This document shows, one piece after another, positions 11,584 through 25,496 of a stretch of 64,000 nt of DNA. The notes below the pieces were generated by a model. The model saw only the letters and a list, made by a program, of their open reading frames with translations. It made no database searches and had not been told where the DNA came from. Position numbers and translations under genes: made by a program. The stretch spans positions 310,001 through 374,000 of the forward strand of contig CM018049.1 of NCBI GenBank assembly GCA_008638375.1. The letters run 5' to 3'. The number at the start of each line of letters is the position of its first letter. The first letter of the stretch is position 1. Origin of the DNA: Nyssa sinensis (Eukaryota > Streptophyta > Magnoliopsida > Cornales > Nyssaceae).

Positions 11584-11878
11584 ATTGTACATCGAATGTT
11601 AAGCAATTATTTAATATCTATGCATTAAATAGTTGTTTCTGTATATATGTATAAATATATAGGTATTTATGGACAAGTACACGTGTGTGAGTGTGTTTGT
11701 GTGTGTACTTAAGATGTGAGGCATGTGTATGTAAGCTAGGTGATATGTGTGTGTGTGTTATTGGAAGGGGAAAGAGGCTATATAGGTTGCCAAAAATCTT
11801 GAAGAAGAAAGGTGGAATGTTGCAACTATAGTGTGGCTGCTGCCCAAGTAGGGAAATTTGATTGGACGAAAGAAGGGT

Positions 11879-11918
<40 letters not shown>

Positions 11919-12655
11919 GAGGCAGTTCAAGGAGATATAGATGTATATATACATGTATACATACAAGAAACCGTAACAGGAAGGAAAATAACAGCTGCTA
12001 CGGCTGAGGAGAAGAAATACAAAAAAATAAAGAAATTGGATTACCGCAAAACCATGTTAGAATTGATCCATTTTGCCCTATTTCAATTTGTGAATGAGTT
12101 TTGCGCATAATAGAATGCTTTTCATAAGTTTTAAACCACAAAAATGGTAGAACCCAAAAGGAACCGCCATTAACAGACCTCAAAAAATCACTCAAAAAAT
12201 GACTTAAACCAAACCATGTTTTAAGAACGGAGACCAAAACTAGATTGAAAATAAATCACAATGCTAAAAAAAATCAGATTATTGGCTCAGAAATGAGCAT
12301 TCTATAAGCACTTACAGGTTAAAGGATAATCAACCAACCTATTAAAATGAAACGTTAAGCTCATATTTGAGGCCGTAGATCTGTAGGAAATTGAACAAGG
12401 ATAAAAAATGCTCAAGAGTCATAAGTTTTGGTGAAGAAATGAGGGAGAACCAGCGTCTTACTGGAAAAATGCGAGATTGGAAAAACACACCAATCATCAC
12501 GAATTGATGGATCAAAAATGATCCCAATAGGTTCTAAAATACTTAAAGATTGATTGAGGATAAAAAAAAAATGGATAAAAAAGTACAAGAAAAAAGAGTC
12601 TAAAATTTGGAAAATCGAGATTCTAGTTAATAAAGCTGAAGAAGGCAACCGAAAC
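11584..12655 (+). mobile_element. Second piece of the 8433 LTR-A copy
   Basis: Holds TA/GT-rich sequence, a (GA)n run and the exon-1 region of the LTR up to the next insertion. The part at 12330-12480 matches 63390-63520. Open frames here are on both strands and not conserved. Confidence 0.75.
11877..11915. repeat. (GA)n microsatellite
   Basis: About 18 GA units, in the promoter/exon-1 side of LTR-A. The equivalent run in the copy at 62310 is at about 62900-62932. Confidence 0.95.
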
Positions 12656-13859
12656 TGTCACGACCCGGAACCCACCCTGTGCAGATTAGGGTCCGGTGAC
12701 TAACACTATCACTCAGATAGGCATTACAAAATCAAATGAATGACACAAGATAGTAATAATTTATTTTTCTTTTAAGAAAATACGGAAGCTACACATATGC
12801 AACTCATCTGATAACCAATCAAACTTTAACAATCATCAATAAAATCATTCTCAGTATAATTCCCATCATCATTAATCACCATTCAAGTCTAATAGCATTT
12901 GTAGTGTCACTATGTCATAATGTCTAACATTAATATCAACCTTACAGGATATTTATTCAAATTATGACTCTGAGCTATACATCGTCAAAGTTTCCCACAA
13001 GTATACCACTGGCTCCATTAGTCCCCATCATTGCCTTTCCTTTCATATCGTGTTACTTGAAAAATTGTTATAATTTTAGGATGAGCTAACTTAAACTCAG
13101 TAAATAAATCATTCACTCTGCCATGGGTTACACAAGGGTGTATAACAAGAGAATAATCATAGGATTTCAAGTTAAAAGGAATTGACCATTAGGCTAGAAT
13201 AATATAGTTCATAAGGAGTTCACAAATGTAATAAGAATGACTAAGCAAGTCAATAAGCACAAATTTATCAAAATATGATGTTTAGCTACCCAAATCAAAT
13301 GGATTCAAATCGAATACAAAAGATAAGTCTCAAAGGCATATTTCACATCCAGAGATAACATCATCAAATCAACAAATGGTGTGGAATCGAACATATAAAA
13401 ATTGTGTCAAATAAATGCTATCAATAAATAGGGCCCGACTACCCCCACAACACTCATTCAAGTTCACCACGCATCTCTGGGTTCCCCTAAATGGCAACAA
13501 GAGCTCTTATCATTATATCAACTATCTTCATTAGGATGTGCTGGGTATCATTCCCAAACACCGACCCATAAGTCATCAGCATCCAAAGATTCAAGATGGG
13601 TGTTGTGACAAATATAACCCTGGGTACTCATAACTAATGTTATCAGTAAAAAGATTCCATAAGGTATGTTCATATACATAGGTTACAAACGTCCCTATGG
13701 ATAAAAAAAAAATACATTGTATATTGAATTAGTATTCATTTTAATTCCAAGAATCTTTATTCAGCGTTTTAAGTTCTTTTAAACTTAGTCTAATTGATTA
13801 AGAGATTCTCAAATTCCCAATTTAGGGTTTCTAATGCTTTATAGCTTGTTTGGCCCTTT

Positions 13860-14576
13860 AAGGGCATAATAATAATTTATATTTTTAATGTACCATATTT
13901 CTTCGTACATAATTTATGTATTCAGACTTCATTTGTGAGTCCAGTCGGTCCTTATAACATTTATGTTGACTTTTTAATTTCATCTATACACTTTTGGTAA
14001 CTTCATAAGTCTTAAAGACATATTCATCATTTTTTCAATTTGTTACTGGGTCTTATTTTTCTCAAAAGGACATCACCGTCAAGTTTGAAATATTGAAGAT
14101 AATCAGTTTAGGATTTTTCAGATCTTAATTTGTATATCCATAACTTATATTAAGCTTAGAGGCATTTTTATAATTTTACACTTCCACGTGTCCCATTTTT
14201 GCTACTTTTTTTTTTTGCTAAAATGGACTCCACCATTGAGTCCAAAACGTGAAAGAAAGTTAGAATATGTTATCTTTGACATTAACTAGCTTTTGAATCA
14301 CTAAGGGCATAATGGTAATTATGATATTTCATATGTCTATGTTTTTAGGACTTCGTTTCATAAAATAGATCCCACCATTGGGTCTGCAATATCCCAAAAT
14401 GTTATGGTAGGTATTTTTGTAGCCATCAAGGTTTAATTGATAGCTTAATTAATACATTGGGATACAATTTGAATTATTCTATTTGACAGTTCATATTTTT
14501 CAAGGTCTGATTTCACAAATCAGACTCTACCATTGAGTCCAGAATGCCCGAAAATATTATATTAGACTATTTTTCA
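13860..14576. repeat. Hairpin-module array in the 12656 LTR-A copy
   Basis: Modules carry TGGACTC/GAGTCCA (14224-14244), AGATCC/GGGTCT (14367-14385, one T-G pair) and GACTC/GAGTC (14523-14539). The array is interrupted by LTR-B at 14577. Confidence 0.7.
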
Positions 14577-17500
14577 TGTAGAGAATTGAAAAATTAGGCT
14601 AAATTTTTCGTTTTGCCGGTAGAACACTATTTATGCACTATTTGCCGATAAGGCACTACACATGCATCATTTAGATATAAGTCATGTTTAGAAGCATAGT
14701 TTGAGTATGCCATAGAATATAAATATGCTTATAATGTTAAAATACATCTCTTATAAGAATTTGAGCATATTCGGAGACAGTTTGAAACATGGACCAAAAA
14801 GGGCATCTCGGGTGGCCCGGGTGGACCCGGCCAAACCAGCCCACTAGCGAAAATAAGATTTTTGGGAAAATATCATTTAAAATAATTTTAAGAACTTTGG
14901 TTAAAACAAAATATCGAATTGAGACGTTTCGGGACGGGTTATAGTGTAACGGGGTCCCGAACTCATTAAGGGCAAAAGGGTCTTTTTACCCCTTGGCCCC
15001 TTTAGTATAAATAGAGCACCTAGGCTGAAAAATATACAAAATTGGTCTGAGAAAGGAGCTGCAGGTCGTGCATGGAGAGAAAGATGAAGAAAATTTAGGG
15101 TTTTTCAACTTTCAAGCTTTCAAAACACATATCTAGCCTTAGAATCTCACAAGGCTTCCTTCTAAGAAGTTGTTCCCCATGTTAAGGGCTACATTCTCAC
15201 CCATTGGTTTGGCTGCACAGTGGACAAAACTCCCTATGGTTGAGAAAAACATTTTTAGGTATGATATCTTGCTAAGTAAAGAATATGGTTAAGTTTAGGA
15301 GTGTTTTATATGTTGATTGAATGATTTATATGTTTACTTGTTAAAAAGTCACTTAATATATAGTTGCTTTGAAAACCTAGAGTTGGTAGCTTGTGTACTT
15401 GTGTGTTCTTTGAGAATTTGTTAAGGTGATGAACATGTAACTTAAATATATGTTTAATTCATTACATTGTGACTTATGTTCATGTGGATGAAGTCTTGTA
15501 TTTTGAAAGATATGGTTGTTTAATGCATTGATGCTTTGTGTAATTATGTATTCTTTGAGAATTGGTAAGGTAGTGAACATGTGGCATGAGTGTATGTTTA
15601 ATTGATTGTATTATAGCATATGTTCATGTGGAAGAAATTTGGTGATTTGAAAGTTATACTTTACTTTATGTATGATGCATGATTTAAGGTGTATAACAAA
15701 TATGTGATAAAATGTCTCATTGAGATTGCAAAGAAAAATCAAGGCATATTGGCATAGTGTGAACCTTTGGAAATATAGTGTAGGTTGAGCACATTGGTGC
15801 TATGAATTATGAGGGTGTAAATCCTGTGGTGAAAAACCCAAAATCTGGCCAATGACAGTACTTCGCGGGTTGACGGGGGCGGACCGTGAAGTTAGACATA
15901 CGACAGTACTCGCAGGCTGACGGGGAAGGATCGTGAAGTGAGACATGGGTGTGGCATAGAGTTGCATGTGTGTGTCATGCATATTACCATTGCATAACAT
16001 TGAGGGATTGAAGGGTTATAGCTTATAAATGTACACTTGCACATGCCACGTCTTAACTTTGTTCCTTGCATTAGCACTATGTCATACCAGCGGTTATGCT
16101 GACCCTTTATGGGATATCATATTATAGATGAGGCTCCCAGTACTTGAGACTCTATGAAGTCTTGAAGGATGGAGGGGGAGTGGACTATGAAGGACATTTG
16201 GCCTTTGGGGCATATTTTTGTATGTATGAGGGCATAAGCCCTAAGACATGCGTATCTACATGTAGAAATCTTGTATAGTATGAAAACAATAGGCAAAACC
16301 CTAAAATTGTAATGAGCATGAAGTTTGTAACATTTAAGTTTAAAGTATATATGTATATATGGTGGATTGTGTGTTTACAGTAATGTATAAATGTTTACTT
16401 GAATTAAAGGATGCATTTAGCTTGCTAGTTGAGAAATGATGGATTGTGTTGTGGAATATTAGGTGGAAAAGGCTTAGAAAACAAAGGAAACCATGTTAAA
16501 ATTTTGTGAAATTAAAAAGGTAGTTAGGTGTGTAAAACACCCTAAACATAAGTGAAAAAGTACCAAAAAATGGGGAAGGGTTAAAAACCTTGAAGAAAAA
16601 TGCTAAAAATGGTGAAAAAGTAGCTTGCAAAACTTAGAAAAAACATTTAGAAAACAGAGAAAATGTCACGCCTTGAATTTTCACAAACCCGGGGGTGAGT
16701 GAAAATGAATTAAAAAGACATTAATAAATGATAATTAAATATATTCGGTTGATTACTAATCCATTTCCCCATTTTACCCCCAAAATGAAAATGAAAATTT
16801 GTTAACTAGACTCACCCAAGATGGGTCCCAAATGGTAGTCAAACACCTCTCCAACCAATGGTCAAAAATGGTCTAAGTCATGCCCCAAAAATGTCTCTAA
16901 ACATGCATTGAAATAATGGTCCAAATGGGCCCCCAAATTTCCTAAGACATAGGCCAAGAATAGATCAAAAAGTCCACCAAAATTTGTCTAAGAAAGTGGC
17001 CAAACATGGCCCATAAGAGTGGCCAAACATGGCCCAATATGGTGCCCAAACATGGCTCAAAAGGTGGTGTCAAACATGAAATCAAATGGCTTTGAATTGG
17101 CCTTAAAAAGGTAGGTCATGGCATGTCTAAGCACAGGTGTGCACAGCAGGGCAGCACGCGCAAAGGGCAGGCGTGCAAGGCAGTAGGTGCGCTCGCGGTA
17201 GGGCGTGGGCGCGCAGCTGGGTGCTGGTTGGGGCTGGGGCATGTCCGGGCTGCTGCTACTGGTTACTGTAGCTACTATTCATTGCTGCAGTAAACTAATA
17301 GCTAAAATGCTACAGTACCAAAATTTTCCAACTTTGGTCAAAAATCTTGATTTTGATATTTTGCTACCCATTTTAATTTATTTCATCACCAAACTTGGTG
17401 TGGGACCCTATAACGTGTAAAATGATCATTTTACCCATTTTTCTTATTTTTCGACTTTAAGTGATTTTTGGGCTAATCACCCCTATATTTCATTTCTTTA

Positions 17501-20313
17501 CTTTTCTTCCTTCTTCTTAAGTCATTTAATTCTCCTACTTAGAAAATATAGGCATGCTCCCCCGCTCCACTCAATCTAGTTCCTATATTTTGAAAAATTC
17601 CACTATAGTTTCCTTTGTTTTCTAAGCATTTCCCACCTAATGTTTTACAACAATTCATATATATAAGCAATGTACATTCCATCCTCACTCGATGGCCACA
17701 AGTTATGGAAATTAAACACACTGCCATTACTTTTAACATATACATGTAATGCATATTAAACAAATGTATCCTAAATGTCATTTGGGTTTAAACCCTTTCA
17801 TTCAAAATGGCTCAAGGCCTATAATTCACCATTCTTCCAAATTAAAACACAAGTCTTTTGGGCTTATACCTATACATACAAAAATATGCCCCAAGGGCCA
17901 AATATCCTTCCAAGTTCCTTTCCCTTCTTTTTTTTCAAGACTTCATAAGTATCAAGTACCGGGGGCCTCATTTGTAATATGATATCCCACGAGGGGTCAG
18001 CTCAACTGCTGCTATGACATAATGCTAATGCAAGGAACAAAGTTAAAGCGTGGCATGTGCAAGTATACATTCATAATCTACATGGCTTTCCAATTCATTA
18101 ATACAATGCAATAGCAATATGCATGACACACATATACAACTCTATGTCACACCCATGTCTCATTCACGGATCACTCCCGTTGGGTCAGAGTACCAATGTC
18201 TTATTCACGGATCGCTCCCATTGGGTCAAACTACCAATGCAATGGCTAATTTTGGGTTTTTTACCACAGGATCTACACCGTTATAATGCATAGCACTAAA
18301 GTGCTCAACCCACACTATGTTTTCAAGGATTCACCATATACCAATATGCTTTGATTTTTCTATGCAATTTCAATGAGGCATTTTATTAAATACATGGCAT
18401 ACACTTTAAATCATGCATCATCCATAAAGTAAATTCTAACTTTCAAACCACACAACTTCTTCCACATGAACATGTGCTATACACAATCAATTTAAACACA
18501 TGTTCACTATATTACCTATTCTCAAGAAACACATAATTACACAAAACATCAATGCATTAAACAACCATATCTTCCAAAACACAAGGTCTATTCACATGAA
18601 CATAAGCCACAATGTAATGAATCAAACATATATTCAAATTACATGTTCATCATTTTGACAAATTCTCAAAGATTACAAAATACATAAAGTACCAACACAT
18701 TGAATAAATCATAACTTTCCAATTACAAGATTTTGTCTACATGAACATAAGCTAGAATACAATGAATTTTACATATAGTCATGGTTCATGTTTATCACTT
18801 TACCAAATTCCCGAAGAATACAAAGAAAAAACAAATATATAAGCAACCAACTCTAGGTTTTCAAAGCAACTACAGCCTAAGTGACTTTCTAACAGCAAAT
18901 AAATATATAAATCACTCAATCAACATATAAAACACTCTTAAACTTAACCCTATTCCTTACTTAGCAAAATATCATACCTAAAATGGTTTTTCTCAACCCT
19001 AGGGAGTTGTGTTCGCTGTGTAGCTGAACCAATTGGTGAAAATGTAACCCTTGATGTGGGGAACAACTTCCTAGAAGGAAGTCTTATGAAAATCCAAGCC
19101 TAGAAGTGTGTTTTGGAAGCTTAAAGATTGGAAAACCTAGGTTTTCTTTCTCCCTTTTCTCCATGAACGTGCGGCTTCTATATTCTTAGACCAAAGAATG
19201 AAATTATATCATTAAGGGGCTGTATTTATAGTAAAGGGGCAAAGGAGCAAAAAGACTATTTTGCCCTTAATGAGTTCGGGACCTCGTTACACTACAACCC
19301 GTCCCGAAACGTCTCGATTCGATATTTTGTTTTAGTCAAAGTTCTTAAAATCATTTTAAATGATATTTTTTTAAAAAAAAATTTATTTTCGACTGTGGCC
19401 GGATCCACCCGGGTCACCCAGATGCCCTTTATGGTCTAGTTTTTGAAACTATCTCTGAATAGGCTCAAATTTTTACAGGAGGTTTATTTTAACATTCTAA
19501 GCAGATTTTGTTTCTACGGTACACTCAAAATATGCTTCTAAACGTGACTTATAGCTAAATGATGCATATATAGTGTCTTACCAATAAATGGTGTATTAAT
19601 AGTGCCCTACTGGCAAAAACAAAAAATTTATCCTTAATTTTCAGGTCTCTACAGAAAATCAACTGATGGACAGAGAAATTCAGTCATAGTAGCTACAGTA
19701 AACTTGCAGGAAAACAACCCAGACCTGTCCCAGGCTATGCCCAGACCCTATCGCACGCCTAGTCGCGAGCCACATGCCCGGGCGCGGGCCTCAAGCTAGT
19801 GCACGGGGCCATGCCTCGCCTTACCTGCGCGCCCTACTGCCCAGCCCCATGCGTGCCAGCCTGACACCTTCCTAACACCAGCCCTTAGGCCACCCTATTG
19901 GGCTATATTTGGCCAATCCTTGGGCCATGTTTGGCCACCTTTTAGGCCATGTTTGGCCACTTCCTTAGACAAACTTTGGTAGACTTTTTGACTTAATTTT
20001 GGCCTATGCCTTAGGGCATTTGGGGCCCATTTGGGCCATTATTCCAAGAAATTTTTAGAGACATTTTGGGGCTATTTTAGGGGTCATTTTTAAACATGAC
20101 TTAGACTAATTTTGAATATTGATTGGGAGAGATATTTGATTGGCATTAGAAGACCATCTTGGTTAAGTCTAACAACAAGTTTTCATTTTAAATTTTGGGA
20201 AATATGGGGAAAAGAACATGAAATCAATTAAATGCATCTTAATGGCCTTTCATTTATTTTTCTTATTTCATTTCACTCACTCCCCAGGTTTTATAAAAAT
20301 TCAGAGCTTAACA
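14577..20313. mobile_element. LTR-B copy interrupted by another LTR-B
   Basis: Starts TGTAGAGAATTG and ends TCAGAGCTTAACA, aligning base for base with the ATTCGGGGCATGACA end of the first LTR-B. It is 14577-16663 plus 19659-20313, about 2.74 kb of its own. The left flank is TTTCA; the right flank is taken by the start of an LTR-A copy (TGTCA), so no clean duplication can be shown. The nested inverted copy is 16664-19653. Confidence 0.82.
16664..19653. mobile_element. LTR-B copy, inverted, inside LTR-B; TSD GAAAA
   Basis: Runs TGTCACGCCTTGAATTTTCA...CAGGTCTCTACA, 2990 bp, between GAAAA at 16659-16663 and 19654-19658. It is the reverse complement of the host LTR-B for its whole length. The host and insert arms could therefore pair as a long hairpin if transcribed together. 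Confidence 0.92.
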
Positions 20314-21561
20314 TGTCACGACCCGAAACCCACCCTATGCCGATTGAGGATCGTGGGGCCGACCCTGTGGTAGTCCCTACTTTTTCTTTTGACTATATCA
20401 GTGATATCAATGTGTAACATAAAAATTTAAATAGTTATACAACGGAAGTCTTAAATAGTTATAACGAGGTTCTACATATATCAAAATGGGAACCAATATT
20501 ACATCACCCTTAGGTGGTGAATACATGGGAGAACTACATCATCTCTAGTATATTTTTCAAAATGCTCTCCTACACTCTTAAGCTCCTACTGCTGTCTTGT
20601 AACGCCCCTTTCTGAAACAAATAAATAAGTCTGAATGAGCTAACAAAGCTCAGTAAGTAAATTCTCATCTCTGCTATGGATCAAGGTCAATATAGAAAGA
20701 AGAAAATCCAAGATAATAAGGACACGAAACATGATAGCCAGTCATGAAAAATGTTGCAATAGCCAATCAAGGGTAGAATGCCATAATGGCCAATCAAGAC
20801 AATAGAGATCACAATAACTAGTCGTGAGTAATGGATAACAATGATACAATGAACATGGGATCATCAATGGGGGTCTGTCAAAATGATAGATCTACTGCCA
20901 CAATGAATAGATAACCAATTAATCATAAATCAATGGATAAACTCTAAACATTTAATCATTCATAGGAAAAACATGATCACTCAAACATTTCGATGCATAT
21001 TCTGTTCAAGGCTTGGCAGATCCTCAGTCTTTTCGGGCGTGACATACCCCTAGTCATTACGTATATAACGCCTTTTTGACCCGTCGATCGAGTGATATTG
21101 ACTCATAGGTCTAGTATCAGGGCCCGACATACCCTCTTTCAAAACTCAGTGCGAATATCATGCCATCAAAACTCACTGCGTATAAAACGCCATCATTGCC
21201 ATATGTCCATTAAAGGACTTGACCCGTAGGTTCAGTAAAAGCACCAGATGGAGACTGTGACTGAAAACAACTCCCGGTGCTTATAATATATCATGATCAT
21301 CATAAATTCCACATAAAGTATACAAATATGTGGAATATCTTTTTTCTCAGAAATGAAAACATAGTAATAGGCCTTTTAAGGCATGGTACAAAATGTACAA
21401 ACATCTATGATCAAGATATAGCAATCAAATAATGCCCGTAAGATAGAAAAAGTATCACATTGCAGAATCAATAAGCATTAGGTACATATAAGAGTAAAAC
21501 TTGGCAGTAAAAAGAATAACCATGGCTGAGAACAACATGCAAGAGACTGGGCTTTACTTAC

Positions 21562-21620
21562 CTTTTAACAGTCTGTTCTACCTCAGTATTCAGTCACTTT
21601 TTCTTTTCCTTTTGAAGTTC
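21562..21620 (-). other. Conserved small leader exon (copy at 20314)
   Basis: In the sense direction the acceptor GATTTATAG precedes GAACTTCAAAAGG, and the donor AAAAG|GTAAGTAAAG follows. Length is 59 nt. It is homologous to the exon at 5352-5406. Confidence 0.5.
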
Positions 21621-23040
21621 CTATAAATCAATAGACAAATCTTAACTCAATACCACGTATAGTCTAATGCCTCAAAATTAGTCAATTTCATACACATCGA
21701 TATTATAGATATCTTATTTAGGAAAACAGACTCTACTGTTGAGTCTGGAACGTCAAAGAAAATAGGTTTAGGCTTTTACGAATCTCAATTTGGCTCTGGG
21801 CATCACTAGGGGCAATATGGTAATTTGGCACTTTTACAGGTCTTAATTTTTTGGGACCCGTCTTGTGAAACGAAACCTTCCATTGGGTTTAGAATGCCTA
21901 TGATAGTAAGTTTACACTATACTTTTATTTTATTTGGACTCCGAGATTTATTTCAATTAATAAATAAATAAATTTAATTAATTAACTTTAAATAATATTA
22001 TATATTATATATTATTTTAATCAACATATAACCACATGTGCCTCAGTGGCACGATGGTCCATGTGTGGGGGTTAAGTGCCCACATGCATGTAGGTCTCTT
22101 ATTCAATTCTTGGGGGCAGCAGCCCCTGTATTCTTTTTCTTCTGATTTCTCAATGTCCAAATAGTGGACAAGAGATTCAACCTAGAATAGGATATCCTAT
22201 CCCAGCTAGGTTTAATAAATTAATCCTTCTAACTCTATAACTAAATAGGTTCAATTTAAAATTAGAAGTTACTTAAAACGATGTAGTTTCAACCAAGAAT
22301 AGATCCAAACGATGTTGTCCCCCCTATCTACTGTTCATCTTCTCCGACGAGTTGTCAGTGTCTTCTCCGGCGCTGACCAATTTTTTCGGTGGAATTCTGG
22401 TGTCGGCCCAATGGGGTTTGAACCTAATTTTCACAAGGTTTTCATATCTAAGCTCAGTTTTGGTTTCCATGGGTGGTTTTGGCCGAAATAGGGAAAACAG
22501 TTGGGCTCCGGTGACCCTTTATTTTTTCGGCCACTCTTACTTTTCCTATTTCGTGGCTTTCTAGCCACTGTTTTCTTCTCCTTTTTCTTCCTACATGATT
22601 TTGAGGTTGAGGAGAACAATTCCACAATCTTCTAATGGTTTAAAACTATCAAATACTCTCACCACCCGAAACTTGTAACTCATTGTTTTCTCCCTCATTT
22701 CTTCACAAATAAACCTCTAGTTTCTTCCTAAAGTTTCCATTTCCTTCATAGATTATGGCCCCATATTTATTGGAAGCTTGAAGCTAGTTTTCACAAACCC
22801 AAAATTAAAATTCAAAAATTTCTCAAAATAAAACCTTACCTTTTTCTTGCAAAACTTCTCCCTTCTAGTCTCCTCCTTCCTTTTTCCTTTCTTCCTTCCT
22901 TGCTTCTCTTTTCTTTTCAATGCATGCATTGAATGCACACCTTATATAGGTGGTTGTTCCACCGCCTTCTTCCCTTCTTTATCTCTCTCTCTTTTCTTCT
23001 TTTATCTCTATTTCTTTTTCTTTTCTTTTGTTTTACATGC

Positions 23041-23420
23041 AAGATATTTACATATAATATAATATATATATATATATAAGAGCTCACCATCGCCACACAC
23101 AACCCACAATTTCTTTCACACGTACTTGCCGACATGTAACACACACACTCTTTGCTACACTCGTAATATATATATATATGGATATATATATATATATATA
23201 TATGTATATAACACCTGCACACACATCCGTACACATTTGTTTATATATAATGCATACACACACAACACCTTATGTATATATGTACACACACATGTACACA
23301 CACGTATATATTCATACATATATACTCACTAATACATATATCTATCTATTTATATATATAGATACCCATATATCTATATATATACATACCCATATATGTA
23401 TATATATATACGTAATACTC
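23041..23420. repeat. TA/CA microsatellite block
   Basis: Long alternating TA and CA runs. The Tyr/Ile/His-rich open frames on both strands here are low-complexity artefacts. Confidence 0.95.
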
Positions 23421-23547
23421 GATATAATCTGGACACTCGGGACTATTCGTATTCAATATCAGGCTGTTCATTTGTCCTCGGGAAATGAACCCTAATAATT
23501 CAGATTTACTACACTTGCCCGGTTATATTTTAGGTCAGGGTATTACA

Positions 23548-24714
23548 CTAGTCGTGCATTTTAATTGGCCCTCATTTGGCCTATTTTTTACTTAAGGGAA
23601 TTTTAGTAATTTTTATTATAATAAAAAGGATTTAAAATTAATTTTCTAGGTCTTTTCGAAATTAACAGTAATGTCTAGGGGTTAAATTATAATTTTAGGA
23701 AGTATATTAAAAAACCATCCGGTCTAGTCTCATTTCAACTGAACCGGTCCAAAACAGGTGTGAACCAACTCGTCAAACCAATTTAGTGCATCACTATGAC
23801 ACGAGCATGATGTCACCAGTCACTTAATTGAAACGATGTTGTTTGGTTTATAGTTAGGATATGTTTTACGTGGATCAAACCTACCCGATTCGATCCGACC
23901 CATTGACCGTCCCAAGTCAACACTTGACTGGTCAACGAAAGTCTCGTTGGCGTCGATCGCCTTCTCTAGCGACAACGAACTCTAGTGAATATTTTCTAGC
24001 AATATATCCAACGTGGTTTGAACTATTTTTCCACAAGGATTTTATATCCAATGTCAAAAAGAAGTTTGGGTTAGGTTAAGGCCATCGAAAGTGGGGTTGC
24101 AGTCAGAGCTCCGGTGAAGCCCGACTTTTTGACAACCATTTTGTTTTTCAATTTCGTGGAGTTTCAGACGTGGTTTTGATCCTTTTTTCATTCAAATGGG
24201 TTTCTGGGAGCTTAGGGAGTATTTTCCTATTCATAAAACCAAGTAAAACAAGTCTAAACTTCTCGGTTGATTTTTCTTCCTTGTTATTGTAACTAGCCAT
24301 TTCTCACTGGTCCGTTGACCATTTCTAGTGATTTAAATTGCTTTGTGTCCCATTTTGTTTGCTCTTGCGAGCCATGGCATTGGTTTGAAGTTTGGTTCAT
24401 CATGGGCTATAAACCTAGTCTTCTTCCTTTCGGGTCTAGGGTTTTCCCTAGCCTAAACAGTTCCATTTTCTTGCCATCCTTCTCTTTACTATATTAATCA
24501 CATACATGCTTTGAAAAACTCTTTAAAACTAAATTAAAGGAAAAATCTTTGAGGAGAGAGAAAGTATCACTTACCATCAATGGCAGTTTGATCATTACTG
24601 CTTGGTCTCTACCTTGTGTCCAAAACGACTCTTAGACCCTCATCTGGTCATTGCTAGCATTGCATGTGTCTCAGCTTCCCTCTTCTTTTTCTTCTTCTTC
24701 TTCTTCTTCTTCAA

Positions 24715-24748
<34 letters not shown>

Positions 24749-25491
24749 GCTGCACACGCATGGTCTTGGTTTGGCACAATAAACTTCTCATGCACAATCT
24801 AAATATAAGTTTATACACTCAAGGTCTGTGTATGCATCATGAGGTTGGTGCATGAAATCTGATTGGTTGGATGTTTGGTGCAATAGGGTGATGCCACTTG
24901 TCTATTTTTTCTTAATTATCCTACACATTTTTGTATTATATACTTTTCTTGGGTATATTATAGCATAAAAGTGTTGATAACCTAGTGGTTATTCATTTTG
25001 TATAAGGTCTTCCTTTATTTCTTGGTCTTGGGTTCAAGACTTTGTGGTAGCCTTTTTAAAGCTTTTTTTCTCTATTTTCCTTTTTATATGCATTATATTG
25101 CATGTTAGAGTATTTTATTTGTTCCCAAACTTTGCATTTTAAATCTCACAAAAATCTCTTATAAGTTTTTGCAAAGCTTCTTGATTAAGCAAACTTCATT
25201 TATGTATTACTAGTCTTGCCTTGGTGTATTTCAAGCACTAATCTTTCAAAATTATTCATGTGTTAATCCTCGATTAACGCCAATCAAAACTTATCATCAA
25301 GTTATGATCGCTATCATTAAATCACTTTATTAAAATTGATCGTCTCCAATCCATAGTTAATTGCTCTCATTTATACATTTGTCTCCACATTCATAGACTA
25401 TTAGTCTTAAGTAGAATCGCCCATAATTATTAAGAAAGTTCTCTTATGATATATCCTTAATTTCCCCACTTAATTGGGTCAGGATGTTACA
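23548..25491 (-). mobile_element. Right part of the 12656 LTR-A copy
   Basis: Contains the AACCGGT/GACCGGTC-rich zone, the exon-1 region with (TTC)n and (TC)n runs and the terminal AGGATGTTACA. No coding sequence is seen. Confidence 0.75.
24689..24748. repeat. (TTC)n then (TC)n microsatellite
   Basis: A trinucleotide run followed by about 16 TC units, in the exon-1 side of LTR-A (GA/GAA-rich in the sense direction). Confidence 0.95.
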
Positions 25492-25496
25492 GAAAC

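Larger units (their letters stand above)
20314..23547 (-). mobile_element. Short LTR-A1 copy (3.2 kb) abutting LTR-B
   Basis: Starts TGTCACGACCCGAAACCCAC immediately after the last base of LTR-B and ends GGTCAGGGTATTACA. The flanks TAACA and CTAGT do not match, so there is no duplication. It carries a 59-nt small exon (21562-21620), a CAGACTC/GAGTCTG hairpin (21727-21747), an exon-1 donor at 22839/22840 and a large TA/CA microsatellite block. Confidence 0.8.
12656..25491 (-). mobile_element. LTR-A1 solo LTR with nested insertions, TSD GAAAC
   Basis: Starts TGTCACGACCCGGAACCCAC at 12656 and ends CAGGATGTTACA at 25491, with GAAAC at 12651-12655 and 25492-25496. Its own sequence is 12656-14576 and 23548-25491, about 3.9 kb. 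The interior is LTR-B 14577-20313 followed directly by LTR-A 20314-23547. Sense is minus. The exon-1 donor is at 24574/24575 (GATG|GTAAGTG). Confidence 0.88.

Noticed and set aside
22917..23495. Tyr/Ile/His-rich open frames on both strands.
   Set aside because: They are translations of TA/CA microsatellites.
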